64,000 bases of DNA from Hemerocallis citrina (Eukaryota > Streptophyta > Magnoliopsida > Asparagales > Asphodelaceae), in assembly GCA_017893485.1 (NCBI GenBank), contig CM030364.1, positions 42,340,109 to 42,404,108 of the forward strand, given 5' to 3'. Made by a program: the position numbers and the translations under genes. The notes below the pieces were generated by a model. The model was given only the letters and a program-made list of their open reading frames with translations. It was not told where the DNA came from and made no database searches. This document shows, piece by piece, positions 10,295-21,895 of the stretch; the stretch's first letter is position 1, and each line of letters opens with the position of its first letter.

Positions 10295-10795
10295 AAACCT
10301 TTGTTCGAGCTGATGGAGCTTTCATCCCTTTTAATGATGATTTTGATATGTCCACTGTCACCACTTTAGTGAAAGGAGTTGGTGAGATTGGAGATGTCAA
10401 GGTGATAGACTTACAGTCTCATATCAATAGTCTTATTGGAAGGCAAGTTGTTAAAGTTGGAAGAAGCTCTGGTCTCACCACTGGGACTGTGATGGCTTAT
10501 GCTCTTGAATACAATGATGAGAAAGGAATATGTTTCTTTACTGACTTCCTTGTTGTGGGTGAGAACCATGAGACGTTTGATCTTGAAGGTGATAGTGGGA
10601 GCCTCATAATTTTAACTGCAAAAGATGGTGAGAAATCTCAGCCTATAGGGATTATATGGGGTGGGACTGCAAATCGTGGGAGGTTGAAGCTTAAAAGTGG
10701 GTATGGGCCGGAGAATTGGACCAGTGGAGTTGATCTTGGTCGCCTGCTTGACCTTTTGGAGCTCAATCTTATTACAACCAATGAACGCCTTCAAG
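10295..10795 (+). CDS. NAL1-like: NAL1-like trypsin-like serine protease, penultimate coding exon
   Basis: The translated exon (TFVRADGAFIPFNDDFDMST, then GVGEIGDVKVIDLQ, SLIGRQVVKVGRSSGLTTGT, GIIWGGTANRGRLKLK) closely resembles the C-terminal half of plant NARROW LEAF 1-type proteins, which are nuclear/cytosolic trypsin-fold proteases known in rice to affect leaf width and vein patterning. The catalytic-serine motif DLEGDSGSLI is present, with Ser encoded at 10594-10596. His and Asp of the triad would lie upstream, outside this exon. The exon begins after CACATGCAG and ends before GTTTG with phase 1 at both ends. The upstream exons are not in the window; the intron holds the Tat retrotransposon. 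Paralogue assignment within the small NAL1 family is uncertain. Confidence 0.85.
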
Positions 10796-11541
10796 GTTTG
10801 TTTTTTTATTTTTTATTTATTTTTATAATAACCTTGAAGGTTTGTTCCTCTGTTACTTTTTGAGATTGTGCTGACAATATTATCTGATAAACCTTTCTAT
10901 TGTCTGTTAGTCAATCTAGGAATTGACATTGTCACCGTGAGTGCTTATTCATTTTTGAGATGTTATTTTTTGTTGTTTTTATTTCATTAGCACTGTAATT
11001 ATTTTTGCTCCAGTGAGCACATAAGTATGAAAGCTGTTTATTGCATGGTTGCTCTGTATTTTTCGAAAATATTGGAATCTGATACCTGTCTACAAATCTG
11101 TCATCCTCTGATATGACTCCAAGATTCATTTTTTCCTGTTGAACTCTTAATATCCTGTATCACTTTTAGATATTCCCTACTTTTACTATGTTTGTTTTAA
11201 TTAATCATATTTATCATCATTTTGCTCCCTCCATTATGGATGACTTTTCTGCTTAGGTTAAAAGTATATTCACATCATATAATTTTTGCTTTTGGCATTA
11301 TTCACGTCATTTAGTTATTCACTACTTTTCTTGTTCTGAGTCTTTTGCATTTCTTTTCCGAACATTTGGAAATTTTATGAAACTTCCTAATTTTTTTACC
11401 AAATAAAATATAATAAAATAAACATTTTTACTCTTTTCAAAACTCAAATTTAATATATTGAAAATTACTTACATTTTGAGCGAGACATCCTACCAGTGTC
11501 CTTTGCAATAACTATACTATTTTCTTCTTTGGTGATTGAAG
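10796..11541 (+). other. Last intron of the NAL1-like gene
   Basis: The intron starts GTTTGTTTT directly after the CTTCAAG exon end. It is T-rich throughout and ends TTCTTTGGTGATTGAAG. Splicing joins G to AG to make a GAG codon, which restores the expected QEAIQEQQ reading. I see no other gene or repeat in it. Confidence 0.75.
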
Positions 11542-11957
11542 AGGCAATTCAAGAACAACAATTAGTTTTGGCAGCAGCAGATGATTCTACAGTTGGGGAG
11601 TCATCTCCTAACCTGGGCACCCTTCAGAAGGACAAGGAAAATACTGAAGAAATCTACGAACCTCTGGGCATCAACATTCAAGAACTCCCTCGAGATGGTG
11701 CTTCGGGCTCTGGATTGAACCCACCACCCTTCACCCATTTGGAGTTCCAAGTGGATGCAGTTGACCTCAATAACAAAGTGGAAGAACATAGCTTCATTAG
11801 TATGTCCCCGGTCCATCGCAATCACAAAGATAATCCTGAACTCAAGAGCCTCTCGACACTCAGGAAATCAACTGATGAAGGTGACCTCTCTGTTTCATTG
11901 CAGTTGGGGGATCGACAACTTAAAAGGAAGCGCTCCGAATCCCCACCTTTGTATTAA
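11542..11957 (+). CDS. NAL1-like: NAL1-like protein, last coding exon
   Basis: This exon encodes the variable acidic/serine-rich tail: EAIQEQQLVLAAADDSTVGE, EPLGINIQELP, then the conserved end DLSVSLQLGDRQLKRKRSES and a stop at 11955-11957. The end block SLQLGD plus a basic KRKR stretch (a possible nuclear localisation signal) matches the family's C-terminus. It is in phase with the previous exon across the 746-bp intron. The ATG at 11496 lies in the intron and is not a start. No disruption is visible, so this end of the gene looks intact. Confidence 0.82.
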
Positions 11958-12300
11958 TTCACCAAAATGAAAGAGTTATGAAGGGGGATTATTGAGCAGT
12001 TGGTTCATATCGGACCTGAATTTTCAACTTATTACGTGGATTTTGCAGCCGAGCCTGAGGTCTGTAATTTAATTTAAACCATTTCTAGTTCTTTAGGATT
12101 TCATGTTTCCAAAGTCATTTAAGGACGGTCTAGATGAATTCTAATTCTCTGTTGTAGCACACAGTTCGCACATTGCAGAATTAGAATTATATTTAAATTG
12201 CTTGTATCTTTGATACTTGATCTCTTTACTAATGTAATTCTTCGCCCATGCTTTTGGGAGTCTTCAATTTTAAGCTGAAGTTCCATTTCATATTTGTCCG
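11958..12300 (+). other. Probable 3' UTR and downstream region of the NAL1-like gene
   Basis: After the stop the sequence is AT-rich. Several poly(A)-signal-like stretches are present (for example around 12065 and 12230), but none is decisive. No further coding exon is recognised. Confidence 0.4.
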
Positions 12301-13668
12301 CGTTACCAAATTATATACTCGTTCATCTTATAGAATATTGATTGTATTTCTAGGAGTCTGGTAGTATCAACACAGTTATCATCCAATTACCATCTTTCTA
12401 TCATGTTAAAATGAGAGATTGTCTGTCTATGTTTGCTCGTGGTAAGTTCAAAGGATTCCATAGAAATATGTTTTAGATTCTTATGACGCTCAATTTTACA
12501 CTGAACCTGTATGAGCTAATTTTGAGTCTCTTGTTTGCACAGCTTGAGCTAGAAAAACCTGTTTGTTGAAAATCGAAAAAGGCAACTTAGCGAATTACAT
12601 AATGACTAAGATGTTTACAGTGAAACCTTGCTAAATATAAGTGACTCAAAAGAGTGGAAACTTTGGTAATCAATTTTCCATGTGTACTATTGGAGATTCA
12701 TCTTAGTGTTTACCACATACCTCTTATGTTCGAGTTACCAATTATAAGCATGTGGGGACTGATGCTAATCGAGAGAATAAAAGAGCATACAGAATGATTA
12801 CATGTGCTAATAAAACTAGTATTTCTCTGTAGAGAAGTTTAACGTGCCCTTGGAACATCCAGAGCTTAGTCATATTGACCACCGTAACAATTCATTTCAA
12901 ACTCTGAAGAATGTTGTGAGTTTTGCATATGCTAGATTGTCTGTGTTGGCATCTTCGAAACAGTACATAACACTTGTTGTTTATCAGCGATAATCGCAAC
13001 TGGGATTATGATTAGTTTTAGTATTTATTTGTTGATGATCCCAAGGTGCCTTATTTTTCCATCTAGTCCAGTTCAAGGAATGGTTATGGATTTGATGATT
13101 GAAAGTTTGCGGAAAGTGCAAACACATGGAAGAGATATGGAAAGAGTACGAAGCGTAAAGGCATAATGATTCTTGATATAGTCATTGAAAATGTATGCAA
13201 AAAGCCTACAACTTAGGCTTTAATTATGGACAACCACAAAAACTATTTGGCCAACATAATCATGATGGGAGGAATGGAGAAGGATTGGTTCACATGTACT
13301 GGGAGAGTGACTTTCTTTCTCTCATGAGAAACATGCTATTTCCACTAAAGAGTTATTATATCTATATATAAATATGGATATATCTTAAAGGTGAGAATGA
13401 GACGTAATTATCCACTTCTTATTGTCGTACTTGCCGCTTATTAATCCTAACAAGGAAGAGAAGATATGAAAGAAAATTCCTTACTTGTATAGGATCTTAA
13501 TTTGTTAGAATAATTCTGGAGCGTGACAAGAGATCATTTATTCAAGGCTTAGAATACTGTGAAAAGGAGAGAGTTTTCTCGAGTAAAAAAAGGAGGACGG
13601 TTTATCACCTTAGATAAAAACAGTGCACCGTATAAAAGCATAACAATGATTTCTATATCTGGCCTCAC
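12301..13668. other. Intergenic sequence, nothing recognised
   Basis: About 1.4 kb without long frames, repeats or recognisable protein remnants. It reads like ordinary AT-rich plant spacer, and I see nothing I can support in it. Confidence 0.6.
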
Positions 13669-13671
13669 TTA

Positions 13672-14286
13672 GAGCATATGCAGTTGCTGGCTATAATTCC
13701 AAATTTTGCAAAATTTAGAAAAAAAATATCGCAGTTGTTGGCCAAATATCCAAATTTATCCAAATTTTGTGTTTGAGATGAACACTAGGCTGACATATTT
13801 AGAAAGAGAGATTAGAATTTGAAAAATATATTTAACAAAAGATGATCTTCTGTCCGTTCAAAATTTTATCCCCAAAGGTTATTAGACGGCACATGATCTT
13901 TCGTCCCAACAAATTATATATATAAATATATAAAATATAACGGACGGGAAATGATTTTCCGTCCGATCAATTTTTAAATTTTTTTTTTTGAATGGACGGT
14001 AAATCATTTACCGTCTGACAAATTTCTTCCCAATTTTAAAAAAATGTTCTGACAGGAAATGATATCCCGTCCCTGATTAAAAAAGATAATTAATCGGATG
14101 GGAAATGATTTCTTGTCCGATAAGTTTTTTCAATTTTTTTTATGGGACAAAAATTCATCTACCATCCGTCACTTTTTTAAAATCAAAACCCAAATTTTGG
14201 ATTCAAATGACTACAATTATAATACAAAATTTCTATTTCTAAATGCCAAATATTCAAATTTTGAGTTCAAAGGACCAGAGATGCTC
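13672..14286. mobile_element. MITE, PIF/Harbinger-like, with internal palindromes
   Basis: A 615-bp non-coding segment begins GAGCATATGCAG and ends CCAGAGATGCTC, an imperfect terminal inverted repeat that starts GAGCAT on both sides. Both ends are flanked by TTA (13669-13671 and 14287-14289), the 3-bp target duplication typical of PIF/Harbinger elements. The interior carries about seven near-palindromic modules of the type GACGGGAAATGATTTCCCGTC spaced 44-57 bp apart. It encodes no transposase, so it is a deletion derivative or MITE. Confidence 0.65.
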
Positions 14287-14289
14287 TTA

Positions 14290-14573
14290 GTTGTGATAAT
14301 AAAATAGGCTTCTATAGCTAAACTTATGGGATTGGTGGATCAAAGATTTAAATACAGGAGCAAGGAAGCATGTTGCTTGACAGGGCGGGGAACAGTGTAA
14401 ATTTTGATTTTTAAATAACTTGGCTTTAGCACTATGTTATGCAAATGTTTTTACATATATGGAGAATATGCCTCTTATACATTGTTTGCTTGTACTGTTA
14501 AGGCTATTCTGGTATTAACCATGAAGAATCTTTTATTTAGATGCTAGTATTGTTTTAGATGTTTGTCTAGTAT
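14290..14573. other. Spacer between MITE and LINE
   Basis: AT-rich unique-looking sequence. Its last 15 bases plus the adjoining bases (14574-14588) form the target site duplicated by the LINE. No other feature is seen. Confidence 0.5.
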
Positions 14574-14823
14574 AACATTTCTAACACTATATCAACATCC
14601 TTTCAAAGAAAAAACTCAAATGGATAGAAGTGCGAAACTTACCCACCACCACCACAGAAGCAACCAACCCACCGTTCCACTCAATCGACCCATGGCCAAG
14701 AGAGGATGAGATGAAGGAGACAACCGCTAAAGGGAGACCATAGATAGAGACGAGCTCAGAGGGAGACGTCGATCTCCTCCCCGAGAGGCGCGCCCTGTCC
14801 ATAGAGGACTGGCGCACAAGGAG

Positions 14824-16425
14824 TTGTTTCAACAGGAGCATAGAGCTCCATCGAAGAGTGAAGGTCGAGCTTCGCCTGAGAGAGACAGACCAGTTAGACG
14901 CCCATCTACGACCTATAGAAGGACGTATCTGGAAGCGTCGAAAAGATTCTTAGGGAAAGCCGATAGGGGAGAACAGCGAGGGGGAGCTCGCTTGCCGGAA
15001 AGGGATGCTCTGGTGAAGAAAGTAGATGACGAGGGAGAGTGGATTCTCGTCAATCCCAAGCGCACAGAAAAGGCAGAGAAGAAAGCGGAGTTCTCCACCT
15101 CCTCAGCATCGTCTAGACCAGCGACGGCCAAGAAGACAGTGCTTTGCCACAAGTGCGCGGGGAGGGGACATACAATTCATGAATGCCCGAACGACTGGTT
15201 CTGTTATGCGTTCAAGAAATCCGGCCATATCTCGAAGAGTTGCCCGCGTAGCTTGATGTCGGGGAGCGCACAGTCCAAGATTAACTCCGAGGAGCCGAAG
15301 GTAGGGGATAGTAACAAGCCGCAAAAAGTATTATCGGAGGAGAGCACAGATTGTAGGAGGAAGGTTATCAAGGAGATAATCACTCCGACGTTGATCATGG
15401 CCAACTTCGAAAGTCACCTCACTAACTCCATTATGCTAAAAGTCCTCACGGGGTTTCCATCTATCGACGGTATCAAGGAGCTCCTCTCCGATAGCGTCAG
15501 GCCGAAGTCAAGACTCAACTGGGATGTTCAAAAAGTTAAGGATGATGTTCTCATGGTGCATTGTGAGACAGACGAAATCACCAGAGAACTCTTGGCTATT
15601 GGGAGCCTCGAGGGAGAGGAGTTCTACATTTCTATAAGCAGGTGGTCGAGAGGCTACGGTGCGTTGAAGATGGACGCACTGTCGACAGTATGGTTAAGGC
15701 TTTTCAACCTTCCTTTTCATTGTTGGGTGAGGTCGGGTTTTCAAAACCTAGTTCAAAGCTTCGGTTCACTCATTACCATCGACAAGAACACAAATCTCCA
15801 ACTGAGAAGAAAGTATGCGAGAATACAAGTGGGGGTTGAAGATTTAAGCTCTATTCCTTCGGTGATCGTGGCACAGTTCCAAGATGAGAGATACGAGATT
15901 AGGGTGATAGTGGAGAGGAAGAAAAAAGTCTCTTTTCGGAGTTCGCCGGAGTATTCAAGCTTTAACTCAGATGGGTTCATTCACTGTCGAAAGGAAGAAG
16001 AAACCCACTAGCCGTTGGATCAATCTAGGGGTGATCGCAGCCATCAATCTGGAGGAGCACTGCAGCTTCAAGTAGGGGATCAAGCAGAGCCGTCGGATAA
16101 GATCAAACCTCATCAACATCGTCCATCACAGCAAATAGCAGATCGTCAGTCAAGGGATCCTTTGGACAGCTGTAAAGAAGTCAGAGACGAAAAGGTGTCC
16201 CGTGGTTCAATGGCGAGACAACGACAGGTCCAAGGAATGAAAGACGAGGTACTAGGTTCTGTGCAAATGTCAGAAGGGATAGGAAGAGAGGCGCAGGGGG
16301 AAAGAGATAGGGAGTTGTCTTGTCAACATCATGTAGGGTCTTTGAAGGGTCTACATCACATTAAGGTAGCTTCGGATTTGGAGAAATGCACAGAGCTCAA
16401 GGAGGGTAACCGAAGTGTCCAGTAA
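14824..16425 (+). pseudogene. LINE ORF1 protein (zinc knuckle, DUF4283-like), one in-frame stop
   Basis: ORF1 would encode the RNA-binding protein that coats LINE RNA. The frame 14824-16011 has a basic N-terminus and a CCHC knuckle CHKCAGRGHTIHEC (residues 108-121). A second knuckle, CYAFKKSGHISKSC (127-140), has the second Cys replaced by Phe. A DUF4283-like region (about residues 180-310) contains WLRLFNLPFHCW. The TAG at 16009-16011 is followed in the same frame by 16012-16425, so the stop is probably a later mutation. A G20 run at 16444-16463 then separates it from another in-frame stretch. Confidence 0.8.
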
Positions 16426-16443
16426 CCTGCTGCTGCGCTCTTC

Positions 16444-16463
16444 GGGGGGGGGGGGGGGGGGGG
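16444..16463 (+). repeat. Homopolymer run of 20 G
   Basis: An uninterrupted run of G lies just after the extended ORF1. Its length may be imprecise in the assembly. It could fold as a G-quadruplex, but no function can be inferred. Confidence 0.8.
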
Positions 16464-16629
16464 ACTACGAAACAATCTGACTTTTTTGACTTTGTCTAAC
16501 GCTGACTTCAGAGCTGCTGTTGACATGGCTGTTAAAACAATTACACAGAGCCTCGTTCTTAGTGGGCCAGGCCCATGGGCGAAAGGTGATGGATCAAGCA
16601 GGATTCAGAAGATACGCGAGTGAGAAGGT

Positions 16630-16932
16630 GTGGCCGGATTCGGAAATTGCTTGGGTGATATTCCTTCAGGGTCCAAACCGGTTGATATGACAAAGGTAGA
16701 CTCTCCCACTCTCGGGAGGGTAGAAGCGGAGGCAGACGACGAGGAGAGCGAGCCAAGAAGAGAGAATAGTGGAGATCTCGGCAAGGGGGATAGAAACTCG
16801 GGGTTCATAGAGGATTTCACTGCAGAGGAGGGCATTATTGGAGCTTTAGACGAAGTTGGTAGGGAGATAATAGGAGATTGCGAATTTGAGAAGTGGGAGA
16901 ACGAAGTGAAAGCACTTACACCAGTTATCTAG
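16630..16932 (+). pseudogene. LINE ORF1-ORF2 linker coding remnant
   Basis: A 100-codon acidic frame in phase with ORF1 (AEADDEESEPRRENSGDLGK) contains no domain I recognise. Its phase suggests it is the distal end of ORF1, separated by the G-run and stops. It is unlikely to be a separate gene. Confidence 0.35.
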
Positions 16933-17293
16933 GAAAGTGTGGAGACGGAGGGTGGAGAAGCGACAAAGGGCATCGAGGAATAAAAAAGAAAGAGCAAGAG
17001 GCAAAGTGACTGGTGAGGATCTAAAGGGCCTAGCGAGGAGGACCTCATTAGATCAGCAGCAAAAGCCAAGGAGCCTATGTCTGCCTGTGGAGGTTCGGTC
17101 TCAATTCTAAATTTCATTTCCGATGATTTGCTTCTTTATTATGCTAGTATGTTTGGCTTAAACATGGGTTCGGCTGGTATAAAACAAAGTAGTAGGGTTA
17201 AAATTCTTAGAGAGGAAGCCTATAGACTGTGTTTATAGTGCTACCCTTGGTCTTGGGTAGATAGGATAGATGTAGATTATAGTTACTTAGTCC

Positions 17294-18208
17294 ATGAGTT
17301 ACATTTTCTGGAATGTCAGAGGGATGCGCTCGAAGGTCAAGAGTAGATTGGTTAACGATACTATTACTAGGGTTAAACCTACGTTGTGCGCTATCCAAGA
17401 AACTAAGATCGCTGACCAATTGAGCCATGATTTTGTGGGGCTTAGATTGCTTAGAGACTTTACTTGGAGGGTGAAACCGGCCAGGGGAATGTCAGGGGGA
17501 ATTGTCGTAGGCATTGACTCAAAAGTGTTCGAGATTATAGACGTTTACGTGGATGACTTCGCGGTGACCATAGTTTTTAAGCGTAAAAGAGATGGGTGGG
17601 AGCACATGGTCACTTCAGTGTACGACCCATATAATCCAAGTCAGAGACTAGGTTTTTTGGAGGAGATTCGTTACATTCGGGGTAGATGGGCTGGTCCATG
17701 GGTCATCGGAGGAGACTTTAATATTACTAGATTTGCTAAAGAGCACAGGGGGAGGGGATCAAACGAGAGGGACAGACAACAATTCAACAGTCTTATCAAT
17801 GACCTTCGTCTTATCGAAATCCAAGCGAATGATAGGAGATTCTCCTGGACTAACATGCAGGCTAACCCTACCTTAGCTAAGCTGGATAGAATCTTGGTGT
17901 CCACATAGTGGGAGGATTTATTCCCTCTGGCAGTGGTTAGGTCTATCCCTAGATTACCCTATGACCATATCCCACTAGTACTCAAGCAGGAGAGCGATAG
18001 AAGATCACAGTCGAGGCAATTTAGATTCGAGAAGGCTTGGACACTCAACTCTAGCACTGCAAAAGTAATTAAGGAGTCCTGGGAGATGACGACCAATACT
18101 ACCGATGCAATATCTAGGTGGATCAGCAAACTAAGACGACTGAGGAAACGCTTAAAGAGATGGGCAAAAGAGGAATTGGTGAAGTCAAAAAGAGGAAAGA
18201 AAGGCTAG
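17294..18208 (+). pseudogene. LINE ORF2, endonuclease domain and start of RT region
   Basis: The apurinic/apyrimidinic-type endonuclease nicks target DNA to prime reverse transcription. Visible motifs are FWNVRGM (residues 5-11), CAIQETK (about 32-38), SVYDPYNPSQR, GGDFNI (139-144) and, past the stop, YDHIPL, the usual SDH-P position. The TAG at 17906-17908 interrupts the frame just before WEDLFPLAVVRS. Reading continues in phase to 18208, where a frameshift occurs near an A-rich stretch. The ATG at 17294 is the family-typical start. Confidence 0.85.
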
Positions 18209-20911
18209 GAAGGAAAGTTTAAGAATTAGAAAAAAAAGAAGAAGATAGAGATCTCCAGTTGGCTGAGTTCGAAGAACTAGCAGCTAGCAGGTCAGAACTT
18301 CGTTGCATTGGCAAAATGGAAGAATGCTATTGGAGACAAAGATCGAGGGTTCAATGGCTCAGAGAAGGAGATGCAAATACGGCCTTTTTCCATAAGGTGG
18401 CTAATGGTAGGAGGCGGCACAATCAAATTGGGGGGCTATTTATGGAGGAAGAATGGACAGAGGATGAGACTGTGATTAGAAATCATATTGGTGACTCGTT
18501 CAGAGATCTATTGGGAAAGAAGAGAACGCTAAGATGCGAGTTGAGTACGGACATGTGGAATGAGGCGGAGATTGAGGGAAGCGAGAGACTAGAAGAGTCT
18601 TTTACAGAGGAAGAGGTCCTAAAGGCTATCAAGATGTTGGGTCTGGACAAAGCTCTAGGTCCAGATGGGTTTCTGATTCTTTTCTACACAAGATTCTGGT
18701 CCATCATCAAGAAAGATCTTTTAGACATTTTTAACGAGTTGTTCAAAGGAGAGGTGCAAGTTGAAAGACTAAACTACGCGAACGTGGTCCTAATCCTGAA
18801 GAAGGCAAAAGTCCTCAGAGTTAAAGACCTCAGGCCAATCAGTCTGCTCAATGGCTCTCTCAAGATTATTACGAAGGTATGGGCGAATAGGTTAACCCCA
18901 TCTTTAAGCGAGATTGTGGATGAGGCTCAAAGCGGGTTTGTAAAAGGAAGAGACATCTTGGATAGCATCGCTTCCTCCCATGAATTGGTGTACAGGGGGG
19001 CAAAAAGACAAAGTAGACGGCTTCCTACTAAAATTAGATTTTGAAAAGGCATATGATACAGTGGAGTGGGACTGTGTGGATGAGGCATTCAAACTCAAAG
19101 GATTCAGAGAGAAGTGGAGACATTGGATGAAATTGTGTGTCAGGAATGGCAAATCCTTCGTCCTTGTCAATGGATCGATAGGAAGGGAAATCAGATGCAA
19201 GAGAGGACTGAGATAGGGAGATCCGCTCTCGCCACAAATTTTTGCTATCATAGCGGATGGCTTGACAGAAATGAATAAGAAAGGAATTGAGGCAGGGGTG
19301 ACCAAAGGGGTTAGAGTAAAAGGGATCTCCAAACCTTTGTCAATCTTACAATATGCAGATGATACCATCTTGTTTGGGATGGCTATGGTGGAGGAAATAA
19401 TGGCCTTGCGTATCCTTCTAAGATGTTATGAGTTCTAATCTGGCCTGGCAGTCAATCTGCAAAAGAGTTGCGTCACTGCCCTATGCAACAACAATACCGC
19501 CTCCACGGAGATAACTTCAAAACTTCTTCAATGCGAATCTAAGGACTATCCTATCAAGTATTTGGGAATGCCAATCAGACCTGGGAAGTTAGTTAAGGAG
19601 GATTGGATCCCACTGGTAGAAAAGATCGAGAAAAAATTGGCAGGATGGAAAGGCAAATTTCTATCTCTGGGGGGGGGAAGAATTACTCTCATCAACTCCG
19701 TTCTCAGTAGCATTCCTACATATCTTATGTCGATCTATGCGATCCCAAGCTGGGCTATCGAAAGAATCTATAAGTGTAGACGGAAGTTCCTATGGAAAGG
19801 AAATCGTGATGATAACAAGGGCATCAATCTGATTAGGTGGGACAAGGTCTGTAAGAAGAAAGAGTTCGGTGGAATGGGAATTCTCAACCTCAGAGATATG
19901 AACAAGGCACTTCTGTCCAAATGGTGGTGGAAAATGCATAAACAACGCAAAGCGTGGTGGAGTAACTCGTTCATGAGATACAAAAGAAGGAAAATTGTCA
20001 GATTCGGAGGAACATCAAAACAAGGGAAGGTTTCGGCCATTTGGAAGGGAATTGCAAAGGTAGGAGATATCTTCCATGCGAACACTTGGTGTAGGCTTGG
20101 CAAAGGTAACAACATTAGGTTCTGGAAAGACAAATGGTGTGGAGATAACACTTTTCAATCACTTTTTCCCATACTTGCGATGGCGGTTAGGAAGGAGGAG
20201 GCTCTGGTTGTGGACGTATGGAGGAACGAAAGGCTGAGATTGGAGCTCACTGGAAATCTTCCTAGTGAGGGTGAGGAGCAATTGAGGAAGCTGAATACGA
20301 TGCTTCAGGAGGAGGGAAACCAGGATAGGGAAGAGGAGGACGACAGAGAATGGAAATTAGGACCTAATGGCGTGTTCTCAGTTAGCTCTATGTATGGATT
20401 CCTTAATGATGGGGGGATTAGGAGCACGATGGGAGACATCATCTGGAAAGCTAAAGTCCCTCCTAAAGTTAAGGCCTTTCTCTGGTTGGTACTCAACGAC
20501 AGAATCCTGTCAAAGACAAATCTCAGGAAAAGGAACATTCCGATAGATGATACGTGCCAGCGATGTAACGCAGGGGAGGAAGAAATCACACACATTTTCA
20601 TCCTTTGCCCTAGAGCTAGGCTGACCTAGGAGGTCATGGGGTTAGGCTTCAACACGACTGCAACTCCAAACTGCATCGACGATTTCTGGGGGAGTTGGAG
20701 ATCTAATAATATTAATATAGAACATAGGTTACTATGGGATATTACAGTGGGGGCTACTGTGTGGAACCTATGGCTTGATAGAAATGAGTTCTGCTTTCGT
20801 AGCACTAGATGTACTTTTCAGATGTTATTGCATAAAATATTGGTGCTAATAGAGGCTTGGGCAGGTCAAGCAGGTACAAGAAAGAAGCTGAGGCTGGAAG
20901 GAGAGCAGTAG
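18209..20911 (+). pseudogene. LINE ORF2, reverse transcriptase and zf-RVT domain
   Basis: After the frameshift the RT begins (CYWRQRSRVQWLREGDANTA, then KALGPDGF and DLRPISLLNGSLKIITKV). A second frameshift near 18995 leads to LLKLDFEKAYDTVEW and RGLR-stop-GDPLSPQIF (stop 19214-19216). The catalytic box LQYADDTILFG follows, with YADD at 19352-19363. Another stop lies near 19437, and from 19562 the frame is open again (YLGMPIRPGKL). It runs to the C-terminal zf-RVT domain (WKAKVPPKVKAFLWLVLNDR, then CQRCNAGEEEITHIFILCP). A stop at 20627-20629 precedes the last in-phase stretch, which ends at 20911. Confidence 0.88.
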
Positions 20912-21134
20912 GTGATACAGGGACAAAGACATGGTGGCTTTTGGTGGGGCTTTGGGGGTTCGATAGTTCGGATATTTTGGATTTTTAGCTATGTATTTGA
21001 TGTTGCACTTTTCTTATTTTGGAGCGTCTTCATGTAATAGATTGGTGTAGGGTTATATTGTATTTGTCAGCACTCTATGTTTCGTTAATCGTTCATTAAT
21101 GAAACCGGTGACTTGGTCACTTTTTTCAAAAAAA
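20912..21134 (+). other. LINE 3' UTR and A-tail
   Basis: Short T/G-rich 3' untranslated region. Its last part, TTAATGAAACCGGTGACTTG with the following GTCAC, matches the conserved tail of plant L1 elements, and it ends in a short A-run shared with the target duplication. Confidence 0.75.
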
Positions 21135-21149
21135 AACATTTCTAACACT

Positions 21150-21350
21150 GGGCCCCTCAATAATAAACCTATAGAGGACCATACTTTTTGAATTTGACAC
21201 CATTCTCATCTGTTGAGGTTCATAGGTAGTTTTAGTTACTCTAACAACAAGAACAACAAAGGAGATTTCTATTGAACATGATCATATAATATAGTTTTCT
21301 ACCTAAACAAATATGGTAAAGCCATAGCAGTATATCTTAAACCCGTTTCT
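21150..21350. other. Spacer between LINE and Copia element
   Basis: About 200 bp of AT-rich, unique-looking sequence. I see no gene or repeat in it. Confidence 0.4.
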
Positions 21351-21895
21351 TGTATCGGAAAAGCAAAACAGGACTTTCTTACTACTTTGTTTCTTGTTTA
21401 ATTAAGTTATTATATCTGTTTGTTAAACGATTATTTACATGAACCCTAAGACCTTTGAATCGACATGAAATCACTAATAGAACAAGTAAGAAGGGAATAG
21501 AAGAATACCTCCGTCGATAGTGCTTTCTATCTTGCTGAAGGTTGCTTCTGCGGACGACTGCTTGGATCTGTTGAAGAACTTTAATGGAGAGATTCAGCAT
21601 CTCTCTCCTCGCATATAAACCCTTATGTTATGTGTTAATCTGAGATATTTTTTGTGATGGCCGAAAAGCATTATTTATAGGTGGGGAGATGACCGACTTT
21701 GCCATTAGGGTTTCCTTAGGTTCAATCTCAACCGTCTATAGAGATAGAGTTGATAAGGGAAAAGAACTCCTTTTAGTAACCATTTCTGAATAAGGATAAC
21801 ACGTATCCCATGATTAACGGGATTCCTATTAGACCAGATCATGGGAAGGAAAAAGACTTGCGGGTTAAGTAAGGACCCTCAAGTAATTCCTTACA
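21351..21895 (-). repeat. 3' LTR of the Copia element
   Basis: On the minus strand the LTR starts TGTAAGGAATTAC directly after the tract AAGTGGGAGAC (plus-strand 21896-21906). It contains a TATA-like CCTATAAATAATG near 21670-21683 and probably ends near CGATACA at 21351. The right border is well supported by the polypurine tract. The left border is a guess from TG..CA termini, because no second LTR is available. Confidence 0.5.

Larger units (their letters stand above)
14589..21134 (+). mobile_element. L1-type LINE (non-LTR retrotransposon), near full length
   Basis: A 6.5-kb insertion with ORF1 (zinc knuckle, DUF4283-like), ORF2 (endonuclease, RT, zf-RVT), a 3' UTR whose end reads TTAATGAAACCGGTGACTTG, and a short A-tail at 21128-21136. 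It is bounded by a perfect 15-bp target duplication AACATTTCTAACACT at 14574-14588 and 21135-21149. The 5' end is directly adjacent to the left duplication, so there is no sign of 5' truncation. ORF1 and ORF2 carry stops and two frameshifts, so this copy is dead. Confidence 0.9.

Noticed and set aside
11496..11541. ATG at 11496 as the start of a separate gene
   Set aside because: The in-frame sequence before 11542 is T-rich intron, and the protein from 11542 continues the NAL1-like C-terminus in the right phase.
13369..13400. Possible LTR or MITE border in the TATATCTATATATAAATATG stretch
   Set aside because: Only simple AT repeats are present, without paired termini or target duplication.
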